Source: Xylaria sp. FL1777
Taxonomy: Eukaryota > Ascomycota > Sordariomycetes > Xylariales > Xylariaceae
Assembly: GCA_022578965.1 (NCBI GenBank)
Contig: MU400605.1
Coordinates: 90,675 to 154,674, forward strand
DNA: 64,000 nucleotides
Direction: 5' to 3'
A model generated the notes under the pieces. The model searched no databases and was not told the DNA's origin. It saw nothing but the letters and a program-made list of their open reading frames with translations. Position numbers and translations under genes: made by a program. This document shows, one piece after another, positions 50,701 to 61,667 of this stretch. Within the stretch, counting starts at the first letter, position 1. Every line of letters starts with the position of its first letter.

Positions 50701-52259
50701 AATTTTAAAGCTATTAGTAATACTTTAGTATAAAGCATTAAAGCATTTACTTTTATTTCAAGAATTAGCATTATAGCAAAAAAGCATAACAATAAGCAGT
50801 TATAAAAGCTTAAACTATATAGTAGCAAGCTATTAGCTACTTTATTTAATACTATAGATTAAATAACTAGTAAAAACTGCAGCAAAATAACTTATAACCT
50901 TAAATATATAAGCTTAACATTAATTAATATATATATTTAAGCTAAGCTAGTTATAAATACGTACTACAAAAAGCATAATAGTTATAGCAAAATAAATTTT
51001 TATATAACTATAATGCATTAATAACTAATTATATTATAAACTAAGCATTTTAATATATTAAAGCAAACAAAAGTTAAGCATATAATAATAATAATAGTAA
51101 AAGTAATAAAGTTAATAGTTAAAAAAGAAAAAAATTAGCATAAGTAGCTAAGTAAAATAACTTACTATTTATTGTTATTTTATATTACTTAATACATAAG
51201 CTATTTATAAGCTATACTTATTTAATAAGCTTACTATAAAAAGCATAAAAATAGCTTAAAAAATAAATATATAAAAAGCAAACTAAAGAATAATAAGCAA
51301 TTAACTTTGCTTATAACTTAGTTATAACTTAGTTATAAAAAAACTAGTGTAGCAAAAAGCTAGCAGCAATACTAAAGCAAACAAACTATAATGCACTAAT
51401 AATATAATAAAAAAAAGTTTAAAAAAAAACTAAAAAAAAAAAGTAGCACATTTAGCTAAATAAGTACTAAAACTAAAAAAACTGCTATAAGTAACACAAA
51501 GCAAGCAGTAATACTAAAGCAAATAAACTATAAAACAAAAAAAATACAAAAAAAAAAGAACTACAAAATAACTACATAAAAGTACATATACTTAATTAAT
51601 AGCATAATATAAATAAGCAAATAACCTAAAAGCAAAAAAGTAAAAAGCAAAGCACTTAATAAAATTATAACAAAACTAATATAACCTAAAAGTAAATATA
51701 AAATGTTTTTATTTAGCTACTAAAAAAAAAGTAAGCTGCTTATAGCTTGCTTTTAATTTATAAGCACAGTTTTTACTTATATATATAAAAAATAAAAACC
51801 GGCATAACTAATAAGCTATTAGCCTAAGTAATATAATATATATTCGTTTAATAAAAAAAAGATCTTTAAAAAAATTAAGCAATTATTTATTATACATAAG
51901 TTTTAAAATAGCTAAAAAATTATATAATTATATAAAAAAATATAACTTATTAAGTTTTTTTATATTAAGCTTAAAATTATAATTAGCGTTTTTTAGTTCT
52001 TTTTATAAAATATTAAATTTGCTTTTTTTATTACTACTTAATTTTTTTAAATTTTCTTTATTAAAGTTCTCTTTTTTTAAGTTTTTGTTTTAAAGCTAAA
52101 TAATAAAAGTTTTTATTAAAAGTTAAGCAGGCTTATTAACTTAAACTAAGCATATAGTTAATAAATAAAAAGAAATATATATATAACTAAATATAAAAGT
52201 AAATATATAGCTTAAGTTTATTATAAATAAGTAATATTTTTAAAAAGTAAAAAATTATT
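47769..52259. other. Unresolved AT-rich 5' portion of the outer element
   Basis: 4.5 kb between copy B and the outer 5' LTR. It should contain gag and the leader of the outer element, read on the - strand. A comparatively unbroken - strand frame around 48700-48500 reads FNKNFGFITRFALRKNFNNF and FFRELLKSLQKLTKKNSN, but I cannot match it to gag. From about 49650 to 51700 the + strand looks more coding-like (many Lys/Gln-type codons), which hints at another nested element in the opposite sense. No terminal repeats or target duplication were found for it. Confidence 0.35.
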
Positions 52260-52550
52260 TGTAATAAAAGCTTTAATAAAAAGCTTAAAACTTAGTTATA
52301 TTATTATTTAACTTAATAATTCTTTAAAGGTTTTAAAGCTATAGTTTTTTCTTGTTTTTTATATATAGAAATATTCTAGCTTATTTATGCCTATTAAACC
52401 GCTATATAATCTAAAACTTCTTTAGCTGTTGGGTTGCTACATATGCAACTATATTACAGGTAACTATTATAGACCAATGGTCTGACTTCATACGCGCTGG
52501 TTCGGGTGGTAATGGCCCGAGCCTGGTTGTGGGTTAATGTCCGTCTGACA
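52260..52550 (-). repeat. 5' LTR of outer element (right), half mutated
   Basis: 291 bp partner of 27739-28029. The inner two thirds are RIP-converted, while from about 52440 to 52550 the sequence is of normal composition (for example GGCCCGAGCCTGG near 52514). The transition to host composition therefore falls inside the LTR, not at its end. TCCGG follows at 52551-52555. Confidence 0.9.
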
Positions 52551-52555
52551 TCCGG

Positions 52556-54555
52556 AGAGTTAAGGTCCAAGCCTCCAGCCGCGATGAAGCCGAGCCAAGC
52601 GGCGCACAGTCCAAATATGCTCTTTTTTCCGGGCCACTCCTTTGCCAAATTCAACCTTGCGTAAGAGATTCTGCACGTGTTCTCATGGTACGCCCAAGCA
52701 GAGTCAAGCAACCGACTCCCGAAGGCGTATTCGAATGCTGGCGAAGGTTGTCTACGTAATCGTAATGATGTGGTGATATTCGGGTTACAACAACGTCCAT
52801 AGGTCGCCGCGCGGACAAGAGCGGAGACAAGAGCGGAGACAAGCAAACAAGAAGGTCTAGGACAAGAAAACGGATCATTGAGCTGAGGGCAGAAACGTAT
52901 GTCGACTGATATGCAGCCAATATCCGAGACCACGGAGCAGACTCGAAAGAGTAACCTCCGCCGGTTCATCGGAAAACCTAAACAGAAGCTGGATTGATGG
53001 GATGTGGTATCGCAGCTGTTATTATCATAGCTAATTATCGCTTATAGTACCTCCTATATGACTAGAGTAGCCAAGTCATACATCGTCATTTTAAGCTTAG
53101 TCTATCTCTTCATATAATCCAACTTCGGTATCGTATATGCAGGCGTATGCGAGACGGTAGTCAGGGCGGCCAATAGATTAAGCTCGCTAACGAAAAAGAG
53201 AACTATTCGTAAGACGGGTCAAAAAAGAAAAAAACGTTCGTCTGCAAATTAGCAGCATGACATTAAGAGCCTCAAGTCCTCCCCAGAGTTCTCGCGACCG
53301 ATGTCGCGTATACCTATCCTATTAGCAACGCAGTGGACCTGGGCTTCTTCGAACGAATTAGCCGTAAGCTTGGCCACTACAAGACAGCCACCCGGTTCCC
53401 CGTGGCTTTAACTTCGGGCCATTGCTACTGCATCCCCCTGCAACAAATGCTACTCTGACTCCTTAAGGAGCATCTAGCACAAGGAGTATCGTAGGTCTTG
53501 TTCATGAACATCTCGACCAAAAATAGGACTTAGAAACGCGGGAACATGGCCACTTAATAGCCGCCTAACGTCGAGGCTGCATAGACGCTGCGCGAAACGC
53601 ATGAAATATGTGAATACAGCAAATCGGCACACCCGTCATATCCCGGCAGCATAACTGCGGCGCATGATGTAACAGTAAAGATTGACTTCCTTGTTGAGGC
53701 TCTAGATAATGAGATTAATCTCTAAGCCTATCATCTTCTCTTAACTAATCAAGGGTGATGCTTCATTTTAGAGTCTTGTTATGTAACTGTGTCGGTGATG
53801 CCGTGTGGTGGATACTACCAAATGACAGCAGGGATATTCTAGAATACGGATTTCGGACCCCAAGAATTGATATCTGAACCTGAACCTAAACCCAGTTCGG
53901 TAAATTTCCATAATGTGTTCCTATACGCAGTACGTTTATTTCCCATAGAAAATGGCTTAGCTTTGTGGACGCTAGTAAGAACGGCAGTCTGGTGTTCTAT
54001 AGGTAAACTGGTGAACACTTGTGCTAATAAGTATTGATATGTAGAGTTGCATGCCTGTTTTCCCCCCTGCTTTGCTTATAGGCTACTCTAGACTTTATAC
54101 TGATACGGCTGAATTAGTAGCAATTTAAAAGAAATGGGGAAGGGCTCATAATATCTATGAGGCGGCTAGTTCAGGCCCCGATATCAATTCTTCAGGTCCG
54201 AAAAACCGCATTCGCATTGTGGAGTCCGGCCGTTGCAGAAAGCAACGGTTGAGTCGGAGGAAAGATGGGCCCGCTTTTGAATTGATCGGCATTGCTGGCA
54301 GTTCGAGTATTATTGAGCCTTACACTGAGGAAACCAGGATTATTATTAGACGGCAAGCTGCTGGTTCGGGAACGGCAGAAACATTTGCGCGAAAGCGCCA
54401 GTCAGAACCAAGAGGCCATGCAGCCCTCAATCAACGGATACAAAACGACGAGAGTCATTTATAACTTCGATATAACGGCTCTCGACAGTTTCGTTGACGT
54501 TGATCTTGCCATCAACACCTTTCGCTTGCTGCAAGAGTTCCAGGAGCTCGCCATT

Positions 54556-54595
<40 letters not shown>

Positions 54596-55021
54596 CAATA
54601 CAGTGCTATAGTAGATTTAAGGCAGCGATGGCCAAATGGAATGCCGGCGGCTAAGCCTGGAGGGTGTTTAGAGAACGAAGACTGCCACACCGCAGGGTCG
54701 GGCAAAATAGCATGTCGCTTCACCTCTTGGTAGCAAGGCATGCAGGACGCAAGCAGAGATTATTGCTCTAATCCCGGGCCTAGTTTTTGTAATTGGTTAA
54801 TACATTTTTGAAGTTGGAGGCGCAGAGCCGATATCGATGTGAGCTTTGATTCGAGAGTTTTTATCCCTCCCCCACGGTAGCTTTTGATATACCGACCTTA
54901 TACCAGTTCCTCCTTTTCTTCCCCTCCTTCATCTCTTCTCCAACGTTCTATATTGACAACTGACTTCGACCTGAAGTCCCAAAACTGTCTGAATAATACC
55001 GTGCGCCATAAAACACACTTA
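52556..55021. other. Intergenic region, 2.5 kb, no gene recognised
   Basis: Host-like composition returns abruptly. The frame of 171 codons on - (52454-52969) runs into the LTR and has no family resemblance. Frames at 54219-54650 (+) show segments such as YNFDITALDSFVDVDLAINT that look protein-like but match nothing I recognise; they may be a gene relic. A short tandem GACAAGAGCGGA repeat lies near 52812-52845. The promoter of the membrane-protein gene is in the last few hundred bases. Confidence 0.5.
54558..54595. repeat. T38 homopolymer tract
   Basis: Thirty-eight consecutive T on the + strand, interrupting the 54219-54654 open frames. As poly(A) on the - strand it could mark the 3' end of a retroposed copy, but no element body or duplication is recognised. 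Confidence 0.9.
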
Positions 55022-56076
55022 ATGTCTAATCTAGACCCCCTGCCCACGAACTTCCAGCTGCCGGGAAGCTGTGTAGAGGAGATGACCAGTATATATGTTA
55101 AGACCATGCCGCCCGGTGGATACTTTCTCCAAGGTCCTGCAGAACAAACGACCTGTTATCCGGGCATGTACCAGGCTCTTGATCTAGGTCTGGAGTATTA
55201 CTCGCCTGGAAGATGCCCAACTGGCTTTACGCCGGCGTGCTCATCGTCGATTCAGATAAACCAGTTAACAGAGACGGTGGTGACATGTTGCCCAACGTGT
55301 GTACTGAGCTACACTTCTCTATCCTTGTCTATGCACTAAAACAGTAATTCGGGTTTAGACACCATTCCTTCTTGTGTCAGTTGGCCTCGAAGTACCAATG
55401 GCAGTCTACTCTCGGCTGCAATGCAGCCATCACCGCATTTGGAGTATGGACTGTTCATTCTTACTCGGACGGGATCGATAACATTCAAACCACATCGCTG
55501 TCAACCGGCGGCTTTAATGCATATTCTATACAGGTTCGATATCAATCTACGGATTTTGTCTCGAGTACATCATCAGTCTCGGTGAGTTGAGCTTTATAGA
55601 CGACCTCCTGCACATCTCCCGCCGTGGCGTTCACATATATGGCGCACTCTTCTTGTGCACTAAGCTAATCAATACACCTACGGACCAAGACAAGCACCCA
55701 GCTTACTCCAACAAGTTTATCGACATCATCATTATTGCCGACTACTACGAACGGGGACACCAGCGGCAACAACACGAGCAGCAAGAGCTCAAGCGAGATC
55801 AGCGCCGGCCAAATAGCAGGAATAGCAATCGGGGCCTTCGCTGGCCTTTTGCTCCTCATAGCTGGAGTCTGGTATCAGATAACACACAACAGGCGACAGC
55901 GACAAGCAATCCAGAGCCTCTCGGCAGCGCAGCAGCAGCAGCACGGATACCCTCCAGATGCTCGTGCGTCGCAAAGTTTCTGGCAGGGAGGAGAATACCC
56001 TGCACCACTTCAATCTATGTCGCAGCAGCCTATATTTCGGAGTCATGGGCTGCCGAACGAGCTCGAGGGGATATGA
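55022..56076 (+). CDS. Fungal single-pass membrane protein with Cys-containing ectodomain
   Basis: Three exons, join(55022..55300, 55381..55581, 55702..56076), 284 aa, all phase 0. The start is the first ATG (MSNLDPLPTNFQLPGSCVEE). The extracellular part has a Cys pattern typical of a common ascomycete family: TTCYPGMYQ, YYSPGRCPTGFTPACSSS, VTETVVTCCPT-like (here TETVVTCCPTC), STLGC, then GFNAYSIQVRYQSTDF. A Ser/Thr-rich stalk (LTPTSLSTSSLLPTTT, SSKSSSE) leads to one membrane helix (IAGIAIGAFAGLLLLIAGVW, about 197-219), a stop-transfer RRQR and a Gln-rich cytosolic tail. There is no cleavable signal peptide at the N-terminus, as in many members of this family. The layout resembles surface sensors (Mid2/WSC style) but is not homologous evidence for that role; function unknown. 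The first intron donor (GTACTG) is weak, so the junction after CCPTC is less certain. Confidence 0.78.
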
Positions 56077-56437
56077 AGATTCTAAAGGCTTTACTGTCGT
56101 GTTGCTACATACACACACATTACACAGAGGCTTCACTTGGATATTATGTCATCGGGATAATAGCGAGACTTTTCATTGGGAAATCCTCTTGGCCGTGTGA
56201 ATGGCTGTATTGGGGATATGAAGCGGTTATTGAGGGCTTGTTGACTTGGATCCCTTCATAGAGGTAATTTTGAGAGTTAGAGTGTGAGGGAGGAATTATC
56301 TCAGGTGCCTCAGACTAGAAACATGGAACAGCGGGCTGCGCTTGCTGCAAGCTATCACCCACACTTTTCGAGGGCCTGTATAAATATATGGTTTTATGTA
56401 ACATAGCTCATATTTTTTAATCTCTTTTACCCCTAGG
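56077..56437. terminator. Shared 3' region of two convergent genes
   Basis: 361 bp separate the stop codons of the membrane-protein gene (+) and the ankyrin-ZZ gene (-). It must contain both polyadenylation regions; AT-rich words (TATATGG, TATTTTTTAATC) occur near 56385-56420. No gene is seen here. Confidence 0.4.
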
Positions 56438-59400
56438 TTACATATTGCGATTTACTAATGATAGCCTAGCAGCTCGTCGTCGACGTTCTGTGACATCTAG
56501 TCTACGCCTTCGAGGTACTAAATGTGAATTCACTCTGGATAGCGACGGTTCAGAGTTATTTTCTACTAGCTCTGGGCCCTCCCTTGGTCCCTTGCCAATC
56601 TCAGCGAATGTATGACCTTGGGGGTGATGGGTTTTTTCCCTGTGCCAATAGCACTTGAAACAGAGGTCGAAGTCCGAGTGGGAATTGCATTTGAATCGAA
56701 TACCCCGAATGCCCTAATTGATAAGCACAGATCAATATCAGCACAAACCATGCCAAACTCAGCTGACAAAGAGAACAACTTCGTAGGGCTGAAAAGGCCC
56801 AAGGAGCAAACAGGAGGGAACCTACACTGTAAAAGCAATCACCACACCGAACACCGTAATGTATCTCCCCGCGAAGTACCCCTTTTCCATCCGATCTTAG
56901 GCTTCCCTTGACTGCTGTCTTCCAGTCCGCAAGTAACTGTGGTGCTTGGACCACTGGCTTCGACATTACTTGATCCATATTACGGCCTTCTAACGGTCTG
57001 TTGGATAACGTGGACCAATCGAAAGAGGCGGCATGGCTATCTTTACCATGCCACTCTGTGTCCAACAAGATCACATCCTCTTCTATGAATTTAAGGACGT
57101 CGCTGTTGCCATGAAAACGAGCAATATCCATCGCACTCCAACCATAACTACACTCAAATCTTAGGAGTCCGATAGGATGTTGATATCTCTCAAGGAGCAG
57201 TTTGGCCACACCTGGCAGACTCCCCTTACATGCCCAATGGAACGGCGTCCATTTATCCCAATCTGCAACGTTTACATGGTTGTCAGGGCCCGGCGTTAGG
57301 AAGTCTTCAAACACACCGAAAAATTCTTCCTTTGTCAGGTTTCTCACAGCGTGGTGCATGGCAGTACGGCCCTGGGCATCCACTAAAGCCATATCAGCAC
57401 CAGATTCATGTAGTGCCTTGATGAACTCGGCGTTCTCGCATCTCGCGGCATAATGGAGAGGTGTAAGTCCCTCCAGATCCCTGGTGTTTAAGTGCTTCCT
57501 CGTATTTTTGTGGGACAAGAGAACCCCTACACCCTCCGATTCCCACGGCACTCTAGCTACCATGTGCACAATGGTGCGACCATCATCATCTACGGGTCCA
57601 GTATCCGCCCCGAGGTCCAGTAGCTTCTCTAGCATTCTGGGTTTCAACATGTTTTGCCAGCGGATTGCGAACATGAGCGGAGTCTGCCCACGATTATTTC
57701 CCTTTTTCACGTCTAACTGGTAACGTAGCTCATTATTATCTTTTAACTGCAGAAGAAGGTCGAGTACCTTGTGATCCTCGCCGATCATGGCGGCCGTCAG
57801 TGCCGTGTCGCCGTCTTCGTCAGGGATGTTGGGACTCGCACCGGCTTCGAGAAGCGCAATCGCTGTATCCGACCACTGGTTCAAAATCGCGCGCTGTAGA
57901 GGTGTGATCCTGCGCAAGTTCATCATGTCCAGTTGTGCCGTGTGCTTTACTAAAATATCCACAACGGATTTATTTCCTCGTCTTGCTGCCTCGTGCAGAG
58001 GAGTATTATGGTCGTCGTCAATAACGTTTGGGTCGGCACCCCCACGCAGCAATAGCTCGACCACGGAGGCGTGTCCTTCATATGCAGCAGCATGAAGCGC
58101 CGTGTAGCCCCACATATCCGGAGTCATAGGGTCAGCGTTCAGTTTAAGTAGCCACTCGATAGCACCAATATGCCCTTCGTTCGCGGCTAGGTGAAGTGGA
58201 GTGGCTCCCTTGTGGGATAATGGAGCGACGGAGCTCTTGTTCTGTAGTAGGAGTTCTACCGCGGCTTCGTTGCCGCTCCGCGCTGCGTAATGCAGGGGGG
58301 TCAGACCGTCTTCGTCGCGCGCTTCGGGGTCGGCACCCTCCTTTAGTAAGACATGCATAACAGTACGTTCGGAGTCATCATCATGTAGCAACGGTTCACT
58401 AGCTGCGAAATGTAGAGCCGTCATTCCTCGGGAGTCGTTCGCCTCCACAGCTGCCTTAAACTGGAGAAGGAGGCAAACCAATTGGGTTCGACCCCGTGAA
58501 GTAGCAATGTGCAATGGTGTGAGTTGGGATGAACTTGCAGCATTCACGTTAGCCTTCACGAATTGCACCTCTATTTTCCCCGTAGGACACTCTTTCGAAA
58601 GCATCCAAGGTTCGGCGACACGAGAATCGGGACCGTGGGTCGTAGGAGCCGTTGCATACGCTATCATCTCTCTATTATGTCCTTGTGTTTCGTCATTGTG
58701 AGGTATACGCACGAGGTGCTTCCAAACAGTGGAGGACTGACGAAGAAACAGGGATTCAGCCCCGAGTAGGATGTTAATAATGTCGATATTGTCCTTGAAG
58801 ACTGCTAGATGTAAGGGTGTATGTCCGGACTTGGTTTGGTCATTTGCGCTATCTAGCTTGAGGTTAAGTAGGAGAAGCATGACCCGCACACTACCATAGT
58901 ACGCAGAAAAGTGTATCGGAGCCCATCCTTCCGTAGAATTTTCATCCATAATATTCTCAGCGTCACTATTGTTGACCTGTTTATCGATGTTAGCCCCAGC
59001 ATTAATAAGTGCCAGCGCAATATTCACGTGATCTTTCTGCGCGGCGTCTGCCAAGGGCGAGCAGTCCAGGTCGTCGTCACCGTCCAGGGCTGGGTTTCCT
59101 GGGTTTCCGGAGTTTCTCAATAGATGATGGGTAGCTGTTAGGTTTCCATGCAAAATAGCCTGTCTAAGAGCACTTTCCTTGTACAACTTGTTTGATCCGG
59201 CCGTTGCGCCTCTCCCAATTAGGTGATCTGCAATCTCTCTGTGATCCCAGCTAAGCGCCTCGAAGAGGGCGGTTTTGCCTTTTGAATTGGGGCTGTCAAT
59301 GGGCACATGACGATCAAGAAGTAGCTCAACAACATCCAAGCGGTCATAGATGACGGCTTCATGCAGTGGACCAATAAAAATCTCCCGTTTCTCTTCGTTG

Positions 59401-59882
59401 GCTCCCGCCGACCTCGGTAAATCAATGACCTGCTTAAGGAGACAGATATCTCCCACTCGTGCAGCAAGATCTACGCTAGTCAGGCCATCGTCGTTCATTT
59501 TATCTTCAAGATTCGACTCTTGGAGGAGACGGTTCCAAATATGACTGTATCGTAGGTGGATGCTGAGCTGGAGCGCCGTCCACCCTCGCTCAGCGCGGTG
59601 GTTGACATCCGCTCCATTCTGCAGTAACAGATCTACCATGTGGACATGACCCTGTTCAATAGCTACATGTAGCGGCGAAGTTTCTTTATCGTTTGAATTC
59701 GTGTCCGCTCCTGCAATGATAAGTCGTTCTGCAAGCGATGTGCGGCCAATCCTACAAGAATATACCAGGAGATGTGGTGGTATTTTTTTCCAATCCGGCT
59801 CCACTTCCCGGAGTCGGTCAATAATTGTTATAACCATGTCCTCGTCGCCACGCTCGCATGCCTCTGAAATCAGAGTGTCCAT
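56438..59882 (-). CDS. Ankyrin-repeat protein with C-terminal ZZ zinc finger, probably truncated at the N-terminus
   Basis: Two exons, complement(56438..56713, 56826..59882), 1,110 aa from the first ATG (MDTLISEACERGDEDMVI). More than twenty ankyrin repeats are visible, for example ETSPLHVAIEQGHVHMVDLL, DGLTPLHYAARSGNEAAVEL, GYTALHAAAYEGHASVVELL and NTPLHEAARRGNKSVVDILV. After a 112-bp intron the last exon completes a ZZ finger: HYGVRCGDCFYS / GIRGIRFKCNSHSDFDLCFK / CYWHREKTHHPQGH, with zinc ligands Cys-x2-Cys, Cys, Cys-x2-Cys and two His. It ends in a basic tail (RRRRLDV, ERRRRAARL). Without the intron the frame would end in a hydrophobic non-homologous tail. Such proteins are scaffolds, often following NACHT or F-box domains. 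Upstream of the ATG the frame stays open to 59993 and reads NGHPKIVGHLLIRK, clearly the second half of another ankyrin repeat, so the true start was lost or lies beyond the AT-rich block. Confidence 0.85.
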
Positions 59883-59947
59883 GGCTTCTAAGTCAACCGC
59901 TTTGCGTATTAGTAGATGCCCCACGATCTTGGGGTGGCCATTTCGGC

Positions 59948-59967
59948 TTGATTGATTGATTGATTGA
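59948..59967. repeat. (TTGA)5 tetranucleotide repeat at the gene/AT-block border
   Basis: Five TTGA units directly abut the last recognisable ankyrin codons (59942). Beyond it the sequence passes into the second AT-rich block within about 40 bp. Confidence 0.9.
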
Positions 59968-61667
59968 TTATTTTTAACGTTAGGTATAGGGCTCTAGCTA
60001 CTTTGCATACCTCTTAAAAAGTATTAAACGTGGCAAGCTTTATTTATTTATATTATATTAAGGGTATATATATATATAATAAGATATGTTAGTACAAAGG
60101 AAATTGATTAATTAATTAATTAGTTAATTAATTATTGCGCGTTGTATTTTTACTAGATTATAATGCTATTTTGTGCTTTTAAAGGCTTTATTATTTTAAT
60201 GCTTATAGTTATTATGCTTTAATTTTTTAAGCTAAAGACTTTAGTTTTTTGTTATTATGCTAGTTATTTAGCAGGTTTTATTAAGTTAAGCTTTTGCTTT
60301 TTTTTTTGTTTAGCATATTGTTTGCTAAAGCAAACAGTTATATAGTATTATTATATAGCTATTTTTAAAGGTTATTAAATTTTATTTATGTTTTTAGTTA
60401 TTAGTTGTTATTTTTATATATGTTTTTAGGATTTTTTTTAAAAGTTAGTTTTAGTATATTAAAAAAGTAGTAGTAATTATAGTATTTTTAGCTTTTAAAC
60501 TAAAGCTTAAAATATAATTATTTTTAGTTTTTTTTTATTATTATTGTTGCTTTTTGCTTTTTTTTATTTTTGTTGTTTTTTTATAAAATCTTTATAAATG
60601 TAGCACTATTTGCTTTTAAGTTAAAAAAGTAAGCATATTTTATTAAAGTAATTAATTATTTAGCAAAAGCTTTAAAATGCTTTAAAGTATTTTAATAACT
60701 AAAAAAAATATTTAAGCTTATAATATATTTTTATAAGTTTTAAGTTATAAAGTAATATTAGCTAGCTAGCTTTTAGCTATTTAGATTTATTTTTTTTAAG
60801 TTTTAGTTTAAATAGCTTTAATTATTTGTTTTATAGTATTATTATAAGCTTATAATTTATTAAATGTATTAATTTTTTGTTTATTATTTTTTTTAAGTAA
60901 AACATGCAAATATAATAAACTTTAGTTTTTTTATAATTAAATCTTTTATAGTATTACTTGTAGTTTTTATAAGTTAATATAATACTTAAGTACTATTTTA
61001 AGATTTTTTTAAAAAAAAATAATGCTTTTAAGCATTTATTTAGTTAGTATTTATATGTTACGTTTTTAAGCTTTTTTAATTTGTTGTTTTAGCGTTTTTT
61101 TAAGTTTAGCTACTATTAAAGTAGTTTTAAAGTTATAAAGTTTGTTTTTTAACTTTAGTTTTACTAGTATATTTGCTTATTTATTATTATTAATGTTATA
61201 ATATTTTAAGCTTTAATATATTTTAATGTTATATTGTTTTATTAGTTTATATATTTTTATAAAAACTTATTATAACATTACTAAAGCATTTTTTAAGCAT
61301 ATTAAATTGCTGCTATATTATTTGCGTAAAAAGTTATAATAATATTAATTAAATATTTTTACGTAGCTTTTTAAAGCTTTTTTAAAGCTTTTAGTGCTTT
61401 TATATTAAATATTATATTATATAAGTTTAGTTTTTTTTTTTTTTTTATAATAAGTGTTTGTTTTTTATAAATTATATATTTATAGCTTATATTATTATAT
61501 GTTTTTAAACTATTTAAAAAAACAGTAATGTTAAATTTTAATTAGTTTATATTATAAAATAAGCTAACTAAGCTAGTTAAAAAGCCAGGTATAAAAAAAG
61601 CATGCGCAAAAAAAGTCCCATTCGTTAAAAGAATATATATTTAAATTACTATAGGGGTTTAATGCAT

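Larger units (their letters stand above)
27739..52550 (-). mobile_element. Outer Ty3/gypsy LTR retrotransposon, RIP-degraded, split by two nested elements
   Basis: Bounded by 291-bp LTRs (27739-28029 and 52260-52550) that begin TG and end CA or their RIP derivatives, with an exact TCCGG duplication outside. A purine tract precedes the left LTR on the - strand (complement of about 28030-28056), showing that this is the 3' LTR and the element reads leftward. After removing the two inserted elements and their duplications the length is about 9.08 kb. The - strand shows gypsy reverse transcriptase (30480-30625) and integrase (29042-29131). Sequence at 38824-39903 is also most open on the - strand and may be the protease/N-terminal pol portion. 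The segment from 47769 to 52259 should hold gag and the leader but is longer than usual and not resolved. All coding is interrupted by stops typical of C-to-T decay. Confidence 0.9.

Noticed and set aside
27750..52440. Mitochondrial-like or organellar insertion as an explanation of the AT-rich block
   Set aside because: The LTR pairs, target duplications, purine tracts and gypsy RT/integrase motifs explain the whole block; no mitochondrial genes or tRNAs were seen.
52454..52969. 171-codon - strand frame across the right edge of the outer element
   Set aside because: Half of it lies in the LTR; no splice partners or conserved motifs; length compatible with chance.
56566..56838. Continuation of the ankyrin frame to 56601 with a hydrophobic tail (SLCQLSLAWFVLILICAYQL)
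   Set aside because: This is read-through into the 112-bp intron 56825-56714. Splicing to 56713 restores a complete ZZ finger, so the apparent C-terminal membrane helix is not real.
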